A stretch of DNA of 30,007 bases, from positions 1 through 30,007 of the forward strand of contig CAZPNX010000028.1 of assembly GCA_964588285.1 (NCBI GenBank), in the 5' to 3' direction. Numbering within the stretch: the first letter of the stretch is position 1; each line of letters opens with the position of its first letter. The translations under genes and the position numbers were made by a program. Below are positions 6,330 through 14,209 of this stretch, piece after piece. This stretch comes from CAZPNX01 sp964588285. Its GTDB lineage: Bacteria > Edwardsbacteria > AC1 > EtOH8. The notes under the pieces were generated by a model, which was given only the letters and a program-made list of their open reading frames with translations, ran no database searches and was not told the origin of the DNA.

Positions 6330-9300
6330 ATGACCAGAACCAGTGCGATCATGGTCCTGGCCCTGTTGCTGGCGGTGCCGGCCCTGGCGGCCGACTACCA
6401 GTACCAGGGGCTGTGGGCCAAACCCGGGCTGTCAGTCCAGTCCAGCACGCCCCAGGGGGTGGAGATCAACTACTCTCTGGACAAACTTGGCTTGGAGGAC
6501 GTAGTCATCAACCGCGAGCCCATGCAGGCGGCGGCCATCAGCGCCATGGCGCTGCCCAACCAGGCCGGGGCGCCCGACGTTCCCAGCATCAGCCGCTGGG
6601 TGGCGGTGCCTCAGGGGGCGCGGGCCCGGGTGGAGGTGGTCTCCAAGGAGACCGAGGTCATCCAAAACATCGAACTGGCTCCGGCCCCGGTCATCCCCAG
6701 CGAGAGGGAGGACGGGCTGACCTACTTCAAGGACCAGGCCATCTACGGGTCGAACGCGGTCTACCCGGAGTGGATAGCCAAGGCCTCGGAGCCTACCCAG
6801 ATGCGCGGGGTGGACGCGGTGCTGGTGGCCATCTCTCCGCTGCAATACAATCCGATGACCAAAGAGCTTTATGTCCATCGCAACATAAAAGTGCGGGTTA
6901 CATTTGAAGGAGGCAACGGTCATTTCGGCCAGGACCGTCTTCGCAGCCGGTGGTGGGACCCGATCCTGGCGGGGAATCTCATCAATTTCGACCAGCTGCC
7001 CAAGGTGGACTACGACGCCCGGGCCGGCTCCCGCGACGGCTACGAGTATGTCATCATCACCCAGAACGATCCCACCTACCTGGCCTGGGCCGACACCATC
7101 AAGCAGTTCCGCCAGCTCCAGGGCATCAGCACCGGAATCTACACCATCAACAACGTGGGTTCGGACTCGGCCCAGATCAAGGCCTGGATCAACAACGCCT
7201 ACAACAACTGGGGGACGCCGCCGGTGGCCATCCTGCTGGTGGGCGACCACACCGGCCAAGGGCTTTCCATCCCGGCCTACCATTACGACCACCCTTATCC
7301 CGGGTATCCCCAGGGCTATTACCCCTCAGACAACGCCTACGCCGACGTCAACAACAACGTCATGCCGGACATCAACCTGGCCCGCATCCCGGCCGGGACC
7401 GCGGCCGGGCTGCCGCTGATGATCAACAAGTTCCTGGCCCAGGAGCGCAACCCTTCCACCAGCGCCACCTTCTACAACAAGCCGCTGGTGGCCTGCGGCT
7501 GGCAGACGGAGCGCTGGTTCCAGCTGTGCACCGAGATCGTACGGGGCTATTTCGACAATATTCAAGGCAAGAGCTGCGCCCACGTCTACAAGATCTACTC
7601 GGGGACGCCAACCGCCGGCGGCGCCTGGTCCACGGCCACCAATACCTCGACGGTTGTCAATTACTTCAACGGCCTGGGCTACATTCCGACCACCAACCCC
7701 TACAGCTCGGCCTACTGGAACAACGGGACGGCCCAGGCCATCAACGACTCCATCAACGCCGGGGCCTTCATCGTCCAGCATCGGGACCACGGCTGGGAGT
7801 ACGGCTGGGGAGAGCCGGCCTACACCCAGGCCAACGCCCGTCAGCTGAACAACAGCAATTACCCATTCCTTTTCAGCATCAACTGTATGACTGGCGGCTA
7901 CCAACAAACCGGCTCTTCCTACGACAGCGTCTGTCTGGGCGAGGCCTTCTACCGCCAGCCGAAGGGGGCCCTGGGGTTCGTCGCTCCCACCGAGGTCTCC
8001 TATTCGTTCGTCAACGACGCCTTTATCTTCGGCATCTACGACTGCATGTTCCCCAACTTCGACCCGGGCTACGACAACGGCACCCACCTGTTCGGCGAGT
8101 ACAACCTGATGCCCGGGTTCGCCCAGGCCTACGCCAAGTACTACCTGCAGGCCTCCAGCTGGCCATACAACAGCGGGGACAAGGACATCACCTACAAGCT
8201 GTTCCACATGTTCGGCGACGCCTTCACCACCTTGTACTCCGAGGTGCCCCAGGACCTGACGGTCAGCCACGACGGGGTGCTGTTGGCCGGGACCACCAGC
8301 TTTGCGGTGACGGCCAACGACGGCGCTTTCGTGGCCCTGACGGTTAACGGGGAGATCATCGGAACCGGCACGGCCACGGCCAAGGGCTATGTCAACATCG
8401 CCATCCCCTCCCAGACGCCGGGGACGACCATGGTGGTGACCGTCACCAAGCCCAACTACCGGCGGTACTCGGCCGAGGTCCCGGTGATCGCTCCCTCCGG
8501 GGCCTTCGTGGTCCACCTCAATCACTCCATCGACGACGACGCCGGCATACCGGACGGCCAGCTCAACCCGGGCGAGAGCGTCCATATTCCGGTATGGGTG
8601 AAGAACCTGGGCACCGATCCCACCAACGGCTCGGCCGTCTGCACCCTGAAGACCTCCAGCCCCTATGCCACGGTCACCGGGGCGGTGCTGGACTACGGGG
8701 TGATCGCGGCCGACGATTCGGCGGTGGTGCTGCCCGGCTTTGCCGTCAGCATTGCTTCGGGCTGCCCGAACGGGCAGTCCATCACCTTCGAACTGGTAGC
8801 CCACGACGCCGACACTGTCTGGACCTCCAGCTTTTCGGCCACGGTCTACGTCAGCCAGATGGCCCCCACCCCGGACAACGCGGCCGGGTCGCCCATCTAT
8901 TACGCGGTGGAGGACATCGACGCCGCCCAGAGGGCCCCAGTCTACCAGTGGACGGAGATCCGCGACACAGGCACCCAGATGACGGTGCTCAACGGCAACA
9001 ACCTGACGGCCCGGGCGCCCCTGCCCTTCGCCTTCAACTGGTACGGGACGACCTACGCCGAATCGCTGTCGGTATGCACCAACGGCTGGGTGGGCTTCGG
9101 CCGCACCCTGTTGACCTCGTACAACAACTCCGCCATCCCGGCCTCCACCCCCAGCGTCCCGGCCGTCTTCGCCCTGTGGGACGACCTGACCGCCAGCACC
9201 ACCGGGGCCTGGATAGGCTACTGGCACGACGCCGCCAACCACCGGTTCTACGTCGAGTTCGACAGTTTGACCTTCAACGGCCAGTCGAACCGCGTCAAGT

Positions 9301-9833
9301 TCCAGGTGGTGTTGGAGGAGTCAACGGCCAGCAATCCCTACTATGACGTGGTGCTCTACTACAACATCTTCGCCGACCCCTCCAACGACATCAGCGTCGG
9401 CTTCCAGCAGAACCCCACCGTCGGTTGCCAGCTGCAGTACGACACTAGCCGGGCTTTGACCTTCTCGCCATTGGCCAACGGCCGGGCGGTCAGGATCACC
9501 CGTTATCCGGACCCGATGGGCGTGTCAGGCGAGCCGCAGGCTGAAGCGCTGCCCAAGTCGTTCCGGCTGGAGCGGGCCTACCCCAACCCCATGAGGCAGG
9601 GGACAACCATCAGCTACCAGCTTTCGGCGACGACCCAAACCAGCCTCAAGGTCTACAACGTCCTGGGCCAGCAGGTGAGGCTGCTGGACGAGGGGCAGAG
9701 AAAGGCCGGGGTCCACGCGGTGTGCTGGGACGGCCGGGACGACACGGGACGCCAGGTGGCGGCCGGTGTCTACCTGTTCCGGCTGGAGACGCCCGGCTAC
9801 ACCGGCACCAACCGGATCACGGTGGTCCGTTAA
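6330..9833 (+). CDS. Gingipain-family (C25) secreted cysteine peptidase
   Basis: This is a 1167-residue predicted secreted cysteine endopeptidase. The ATG follows AAAGGAAGG at 6-nt spacing. Residues 1-20 are a signal peptide (ending ALA). A C25-type propeptide follows to about 225 (MRGVDAVLVAISPLQYNP). The catalytic domain runs from about 235 (YEYVIITQND) to 635, with the likely catalytic His487 in HRDHGWEYGW and Cys519 in SINCMTGGY; this spacing and context fit C25. Then come a gingipain-type Ig-like domain (about 636-725; LTVNGEIIGTGTA), one CARDB-like beta repeat (about 728-845), a beta-sandwich module (about 846-1065) and a FlgD-like tail (about 1080-1167; AYPNPMRQG, VYNVLGQQVRLL). It is a close paralogue of the next gene, which has one extra repeat. 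It has its own promoter upstream and a strong intrinsic terminator downstream. Cleavage specificity cannot be read from the sequence. Confidence 0.9.
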   Translation: MTRTSAIMVLALLLAVPALAADYQYQGLWAKPGLSVQSSTPQGVEINYSLDKLGLEDVVINREPMQAAAISAMALPNQAGAPDVPSISRWVAVPQGARARVEVVSKETEVIQNIELAPAPVIPSEREDGLTYFKDQAIYGSNAVYPEWIAKASEPTQMRGVDAVLVAISPLQYNPMTKELYVHRNIKVRVTFEGGNGHFGQDRLRSRWWDPILAGNLINFDQLPKVDYDARAGSRDGYEYVIITQNDPTYLAWADTIKQFRQLQGISTGIYTINNVGSDSAQIKAWINNAYNNWGTPPVAILLVGDHTGQGLSIPAYHYDHPYPGYPQGYYPSDNAYADVNNNVMPDINLARIPAGTAAGLPLMINKFLAQERNPSTSATFYNKPLVACGWQTERWFQLCTEIVRGYFDNIQGKSCAHVYKIYSGTPTAGGAWSTATNTSTVVNYFNGLGYIPTTNPYSSAYWNNGTAQAINDSINAGAFIVQHRDHGWEYGWGEPAYTQANARQLNNSNYPFLFSINCMTGGYQQTGSSYDSVCLGEAFYRQPKGALGFVAPTEVSYSFVNDAFIFGIYDCMFPNFDPGYDNGTHLFGEYNLMPGFAQAYAKYYLQASSWPYNSGDKDITYKLFHMFGDAFTTLYSEVPQDLTVSHDGVLLAGTTSFAVTANDGAFVALTVNGEIIGTGTATAKGYVNIAIPSQTPGTTMVVTVTKPNYRRYSAEVPVIAPSGAFVVHLNHSIDDDAGIPDGQLNPGESVHIPVWVKNLGTDPTNGSAVCTLKTSSPYATVTGAVLDYGVIAADDSAVVLPGFAVSIASGCPNGQSITFELVAHDADTVWTSSFSATVYVSQMAPTPDNAAGSPIYYAVEDIDAAQRAPVYQWTEIRDTGTQMTVLNGNNLTARAPLPFAFNWYGTTYAESLSVCTNGWVGFGRTLLTSYNNSAIPASTPSVPAVFALWDDLTASTTGAWIGYWHDAANHRFYVEFDSLTFNGQSNRVKFQVVLEESTASNPYYDVVLYYNIFADPSNDISVGFQQNPTVGCQLQYDTSRALTFSPLANGRAVRITRYPDPMGVSGEPQAEALPKSFRLERAYPNPMRQGTTISYQLSATTQTSLKVYNVLGQQVRLLDEGQRKAGVHAVCWDGRDDTGRQVAAGVYLFRLETPGYTGTNRITVVR

Positions 9834-9850
9834 AACCAAAGGTAACGTCG

Positions 9851-9887
9851 AAGACGGGGCGTCCGCCGAGCGGGCGCCCCGTCTTTT
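9851..9887 (+). terminator. Intrinsic terminator after the first complete C25 gene
   Basis: AAGACGGGGCG (9851-9861) pairs perfectly with CGCCCCGTCTT (9875-9885) and is followed by a T run. The 13-nt loop can itself form a short CCG/CGG stem. It sits 18 bp after the stop codon at 9833. Confidence 0.9.
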
Positions 9888-9910
9888 CTGCAATATTTTA
9901 CAAAAAGATA

Positions 9911-9939
9911 TTGACTTTTTGCATAAAAAAGGTTAATAT
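9911..9939 (+). promoter_or_regulatory. Sigma70-like promoter for the C25 peptidase at 9985, with overlapping inverted repeat
   Basis: TTGACT (9911-9916) is 17 bp from TAATAT (9934-9939) in a sharply AT-rich stretch. A 7-bp inverted repeat, CAAAAAG (9901-9907) and CTTTTTG (9915-9921), overlaps the -35 box and could be an operator. The start codon is 45 bp downstream. Confidence 0.6.
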
Positions 9940-9984
9940 TTTTGGATAAACCCCACAGAAAACCAACACAAGAAAGGCGGGTCC

Positions 9985-12900
9985 ATGCAAGGGAAAAGTA
10001 CGTTCCTGGCGGTCCTGATGGCGGCCGTGCTCTGCGCCACGTTGCCGGCGGCCACCCACCAGTTCACCGGACTTTGGGACAAGCCCGGGCTGTCGTTGCG
10101 TTCCTCGACTCCGTCCGGGGCGGAACTGAGCTATTCGCTCGACCGGATGGAGATCGGCGAGGTCGTCATCGACGGCGAGGCCATGCATCAGGCCACCGTG
10201 CCCGGACTCTACACGCCCTGGACCGAAGGGAGGCCGGACCTGCCCCACTTCGGGAGCTACCTGGCCGTACCCCAGGGGGGCAGGGCCCGGGTGGAGATAA
10301 TAAGCGACGACGTGGAGACCTTCGCCTCGCTCAACATCGCCCCGGCTCCGCGCAAGCCCCGCGACGACAACCGCCTGCCGCTTTCCTACTTCAAGGACCA
10401 GGCCGTCTACGGGCGAAACGCCTTCTACCCCGAGTCGCCGGTGATGGCCTCGTCCCCGATAAAGATGCGCGGGGTGGACGCGGTGATGCTCAACGTCTCT
10501 CCCCTGCAGTTCAACCCGGCCACCGGCGAGCTCAGGGTCCACAAGAACCTGAGGTTCCGGGTGGTATTCGAGGGCGGCAACGGTCGGTTCGGCGAGGACC
10601 GGCTGCGCAGCCGCTGGTGGGACCCAATCCTGGCCGGAAATCTCATGAATTACGACCAACTTCCGGCCATCGACTACGGGGCCCGGGCCGGATCGCGCGA
10701 CGGACACGAGTACGTCATCATCGTGCCCAACGACGCCAACTGCCTGGCCTGGGCCGACACCATCAAGCAGTGGCGGACGCTTCAGGGCATCTCCACCGGG
10801 GTCTTCACCACCGCGGTCACCGGAACCACCCCTGCGGCCATCGAGACCTGGATCAACAACGCCTACAACACCTGGGGGACGCCCCCGGTGGCCATCCTGC
10901 TGATAGGCGACCGGCCGGGCCAGGGCAGTTACGCGGTGGACGCCCGGGTGGTGACCGAGTCCGGAGAGACCTTCCCCTCGGACAACCGCTACGCCGACGT
11001 CGACGGCGACAGCCTGCCGGACATCAACGTGGCCCGCATCACCCCCAACCAGGCCTCGGACCTGCCGATGATGATAAACAAGTTCCTTTCGTACGAAAGG
11101 AACCCCTACACCAGCGCCAACTTCTACAACGAGCCAATCTCGGTGGTGGGCTACCAGTCGGACCGATGGTTCCAACTGTGCGGCGAGGTGGTCTACGGCT
11201 TCTGGAAGAACCACCAGGGCAAGAACGCCAAGCGCGAATACTATGCCACCTCTCCGCCGTCGGCCGGCAGCCCCTGGTCCACCCAGAGCACCTACGGGTC
11301 CACTCCGGCGGTGGTCCACTACTGGAAGACGCTGGGCTACTGCGACTCGCTGATCCCGGCCGGGCTGTCCTGGAACACCACGGCCGCGGCCATCAACGCC
11401 GACATCAACAGCGGCTGCTTCATCGTCCAGCACCGGGACCATGGCTCGGAGACGGGCTGGGCCGACCCACCCTACACCCAGAACAACGCCCGGGCTCTGA
11501 CCAACACCATGTATCCCTTCATATTCACCATCAACTGCCTGACCGGGGCCTACCAGCAGACCAGCCCCGACGTTTCCCTGGGGGAGGCCTTCCACCGCCA
11601 GCAATACGGAGCCCTGGGATTCATCGGACCCACCGAGGTTTCCTACTCCTTCGTAAATGACTGCTTCACCTGGGGGATGTACGACTGCATGTGGCCCGAC
11701 TTCGACCCGGGCAACGGCAACACCTACCTCTTCGGTGAGGAGAACCTTCGGCCGGGCTTCGCCCACGTCTACGGCAAATACTACCTGCAGGCCAAGGAGG
11801 GGTCGTGGATAAACATGGGGGCGGCCTACGACGTCATCACCTACGACCTATTCCACATGCACGGAGACGCCTTCACCACCCTCTACTCCCAGATGCCCCA
11901 GGACCTGACGGTCAGCCACCCCGGGGCGCTGGTGGCCGGGGTCACCACCTTCCCGGTGACGGCTGACGAGGGGGCCTTCATCGCCCTGACGGTGAACGGG
12001 GAGATCATAGGCACCGGCACCGCCCCGGCCAAGGGCACGGCCAACATCACCATTCCGCCGCAGACGCCGGGCAATAGCCTGGTGATCACGGCCACCAAAG
12101 CCAATTACCGCCGTTACAGCGCAACGGTACCGATCACCGCGGCCGGCGGTCCGTATATACTGCACCTGAAGCACACGCTGTCGGACGCCTCTGGGAACGG
12201 GGACGGAGTGGCCAACCCCGGGGAGACGGTGAGATTGCCGACGTGGGTGATCAACTACGGTACGGCCACGGCCAACGGGGTGGTGGGGAAGCTGAGGACG
12301 TCGAGCCCGAACGGGAGCGTGACGGCGGACAGCGCCTACAGCTTCGGGGACATCGGGGCCGGGGACTCGGCCTATTACGCGGCGGGGTTCGGGGTGTACG
12401 TCAACCCTGGGGACACCAACGGGATGACGATCCCGCTGACGTTGGAGTGCCGTGACGTCAACGACAGCGCCTGGACCTCGAGCTTTTCGGTGACGGTGGG
12501 GACCGGGGTGCTGGGGTTCGACTCGAAAGCCATCGGGGGTAACGGGCGTCTGGATCCAGGGGAGACGGCCGGGATGGCGATTACGCTTAAAAACAACGGG
12601 CTGGGGTACTCGTACGGAACCAACGCCATATTGCGGTGCTCTGACGCGCGGGTGACGGTGACCGACTCCATGGCGGGGTATGGGATCATCGCCCCCGGGG
12701 CCACGGGCGGCAGCGGGACGGACTCGTTCCAGGTATCGGTGGGGGCCATGCCTCCTGGGACCAGCGTGGGGTTCACGGTGGTGATGAAGGCGGCCGACGA
12801 GGGGGACCGTCTGTACAGCTGGAACGAGACGGTGGGTGACCTGAGGTACAGCCCGACTCCGGACAACGCGGCCACACCCATCTATTATGCGGTGGAGGAC

Positions 12901-13827
12901 TCTGACGGGGTGTCTCGGGCGCCGGTGTATCAGTGGGTGGAGATCCGTGGGCTGGGGACGCAGCTGACGGCGCTGTCGGCTGACGACGCCTACGCCACCA
13001 TGACAATGCCGTTCACCTTCCGGTGGTATGGGAGTAACTACACGCAACTGAGCGCCTGTTCCAACGGGTTTATCAGCTTAGGTAGCAATACCAGCACGGC
13101 CTACACGAACACGGCCATACCGACCAGCACCTTCTCGAACGGGGCCATCTTCCCGCTGTGGGATGACCTGAACGGGTCGTCGAGCTCGGCGCCTGGGGCG
13201 TGGGCGGGGTATTACCACGACGCGGCGGGCGGGCGGTTCATCGTGGAGTGGGACAGCCTGGTGTTCTTCGGGACCAGCACGCGTTTGAAGTTCCAGGCGA
13301 TGTTCTACGACTCGACGGCGGGTCATCCGTACTACGACGTGGTGCTACAGTACGCCATGCTGGCGGACCGGGGGTCTTCGAGCGTCGGTTTCCAGCAGAA
13401 CTCGACGGTGGGTTGCCAGCTGCTGCAGGACGGGGCATACGCCAGCACGGTGGTGTCTCCGCTTAAGGCCGGCCGTGCCATCCGGATCACGCGGACGCCG
13501 GAGGTGACCGGGGTGAGCGGGGGTCCGGGGGCTCCGCTCGGGAACCCCACAGCCTTCAGCCTGGGGGCGGCCTGGCCCAACCCGGTGAGGGGGAGCACCA
13601 CCATCAGCTTCGGACTGCCCAAGGAGAGCCAGGTTAGGGTGGAGGTGTACAACATCACGGGGCAGAGGGTGAAGAGCCTGGTCAACGGCAAGCTGGGGGC
13701 GGGTTACCACCGGGTGAGCTGGAAGGGCCAAAGCGACAGCGGCCAGAAGGTGGCGGCCGGGATCTACCTGGTGAGGATGGTGACCCCGGAGTTCACCGGG
13801 ACCAGGAAGATGACGGTGCTTCGATAA
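9985..13827 (+). CDS. Gingipain-family (C25) secreted cysteine peptidase with an extra beta repeat; mosaic gene
   Basis: This is a 1280-residue paralogue of the preceding C25 peptidase. The ATG has AAAGG at 7-nt spacing. A signal peptide covers about residues 1-23, followed by the propeptide (MRGVDAVMLNVSPLQFNP). The C25 domain (about 235-633) has the likely catalytic His486 (HRDHGSETGW) and Cys518 (TINCLTGAY). After the Ig-like domain (about 637-722) there are two CARDB-like repeats (about 725-845 and 846-955; NPGETVRL, DPGETAGM) where the preceding gene has one. The beta-sandwich module (about 956-1175) and FlgD-like tail (about 1190-1280) follow. Up to about 12170 the gene favours ACC, GGC and AGC; afterwards ACG, GGG and TCG dominate, as in the partial gene at 1-915. 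Runs of 58 and 56 bases are identical to that gene. The 3' third was probably acquired or overwritten by recombination. Confidence 0.9.
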   Translation: MQGKSTFLAVLMAAVLCATLPAATHQFTGLWDKPGLSLRSSTPSGAELSYSLDRMEIGEVVIDGEAMHQATVPGLYTPWTEGRPDLPHFGSYLAVPQGGRARVEIISDDVETFASLNIAPAPRKPRDDNRLPLSYFKDQAVYGRNAFYPESPVMASSPIKMRGVDAVMLNVSPLQFNPATGELRVHKNLRFRVVFEGGNGRFGEDRLRSRWWDPILAGNLMNYDQLPAIDYGARAGSRDGHEYVIIVPNDANCLAWADTIKQWRTLQGISTGVFTTAVTGTTPAAIETWINNAYNTWGTPPVAILLIGDRPGQGSYAVDARVVTESGETFPSDNRYADVDGDSLPDINVARITPNQASDLPMMINKFLSYERNPYTSANFYNEPISVVGYQSDRWFQLCGEVVYGFWKNHQGKNAKREYYATSPPSAGSPWSTQSTYGSTPAVVHYWKTLGYCDSLIPAGLSWNTTAAAINADINSGCFIVQHRDHGSETGWADPPYTQNNARALTNTMYPFIFTINCLTGAYQQTSPDVSLGEAFHRQQYGALGFIGPTEVSYSFVNDCFTWGMYDCMWPDFDPGNGNTYLFGEENLRPGFAHVYGKYYLQAKEGSWINMGAAYDVITYDLFHMHGDAFTTLYSQMPQDLTVSHPGALVAGVTTFPVTADEGAFIALTVNGEIIGTGTAPAKGTANITIPPQTPGNSLVITATKANYRRYSATVPITAAGGPYILHLKHTLSDASGNGDGVANPGETVRLPTWVINYGTATANGVVGKLRTSSPNGSVTADSAYSFGDIGAGDSAYYAAGFGVYVNPGDTNGMTIPLTLECRDVNDSAWTSSFSVTVGTGVLGFDSKAIGGNGRLDPGETAGMAITLKNNGLGYSYGTNAILRCSDARVTVTDSMAGYGIIAPGATGGSGTDSFQVSVGAMPPGTSVGFTVVMKAADEGDRLYSWNETVGDLRYSPTPDNAATPIYYAVEDSDGVSRAPVYQWVEIRGLGTQLTALSADDAYATMTMPFTFRWYGSNYTQLSACSNGFISLGSNTSTAYTNTAIPTSTFSNGAIFPLWDDLNGSSSSAPGAWAGYYHDAAGGRFIVEWDSLVFFGTSTRLKFQAMFYDSTAGHPYYDVVLQYAMLADRGSSSVGFQQNSTVGCQLLQDGAYASTVVSPLKAGRAIRITRTPEVTGVSGGPGAPLGNPTAFSLGAAWPNPVRGSTTISFGLPKESQVRVEVYNITGQRVKSLVNGKLGAGYHRVSWKGQSDSGQKVAAGIYLVRMVTPEFTGTRKMTVLR

Positions 13828-13831
13828 AACT

Positions 13832-13899
13832 TGAGCCCCTCTAAAATTACTTTCGACCGGTTCGACCTTGGCCTGTTGTGAACAACCCCTAGGGGCTCA
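13832..13899 (+). terminator. Stem-loop with nested hairpin after the second complete C25 gene (possible terminator)
   Basis: TGAGCCCCT (13832-13840) is the exact complement of AGGGGCTCA (13891-13899), with 50 nt between them. Alternative pairings exist: CCCCTAGGGG (13886-13895) is self-complementary and GTTG-TGAA-CAAC (13875-13886) is a short hairpin. It starts 5 bp after the stop codon. There is no T run, so it may be a 3' stabilising structure rather than a terminator. Confidence 0.35.
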
Positions 13900-13957
13900 T
13901 TACAGGTACGATTGGAAGATGATCTAGAAGACCAGGTAAGTATATCAAAGAAACGAG

Positions 13958-13986
13958 AAAGCCCCGCTTTAGGGCGGGGCTTTTCG
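13958..13986 (+). terminator. Intrinsic terminator between the protease island and thrS
   Basis: AAAGCCCCGC (13958-13967) pairs with GCGGGGCTTT (13974-13983) around a 6-nt loop, followed by further T. It is a GC-rich stem with a U tract in textbook form and separates the C25 gene from the thrS promoter. Confidence 0.88.
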
Positions 13987-14047
13987 ATTACCACTTGCCC
14001 TAGGGCAGGATAGGATAAAAACAAACGGGATATTACATGAAAAGGCC

Positions 14048-14076
14048 TTGACAGGCAACGAATTAGGTGGTATCAT
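14048..14076 (+). promoter_or_regulatory. Sigma70-like promoter of thrS
   Basis: TTGACA (14048-14053), a 17-bp spacer and TATCAT (14071-14076) form a near-consensus promoter. Transcription would begin near 14083, just before an unusual G-rich run (14091-14102), and give a leader of about 125 nt before the thrS ATG. Confidence 0.78.
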
Positions 14077-14140
14077 ATAAAATTAGAGAAGGGGGGTGGG
14101 GGTATATTCGGTTTTACTATTTATACACCACTAGATGTTC

Positions 14141-14166
14141 TATTGGCAGAGCATATCAGGCCAATA
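14141..14166 (+). promoter_or_regulatory. Small stem-loop in the thrS leader
   Basis: TATTGGC (14141-14147) pairs with GCCAATA (14160-14166) around a 12-nt loop, about 28 nt before the ribosome binding site AAAGGAA (14194-14200). The leader is too short for a T-box. Whether ThrS binds this hairpin to control its own translation, as in E. coli, is unknown. Confidence 0.3.
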
Positions 14167-14209
14167 TAAAAGGATAGACATCATAAAGGGACGAAAGGAA
14201 TAGTCGAGC

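Noticed and set aside
7326..9242. Open frame of 638 codons on the minus strand
   Set aside because: It is antisense to the C25 gene with complete catalytic motifs. Its composition (Gly, Val, Arg, His-rich) is what high GC3 produces in the shadow frame, and no domain is recognisable.
9898..11766. Open frame of 622 codons on the minus strand, and a 572-codon plus-strand frame at 9942-11660
   Set aside because: Both overlap the N-terminal half of the C25 gene at 9985 in other frames and have no conserved motifs or ribosome sites.
11848..13047. Open frame of 399 codons on the minus strand
   Set aside because: Antisense shadow of the second complete C25 gene, rich in Arg, His and Pro with no domain.
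14083..14209. T-box riboswitch upstream of thrS
   Set aside because: The leader is only about 125 nt, with no T-box sequence and no terminator/antiterminator pair.
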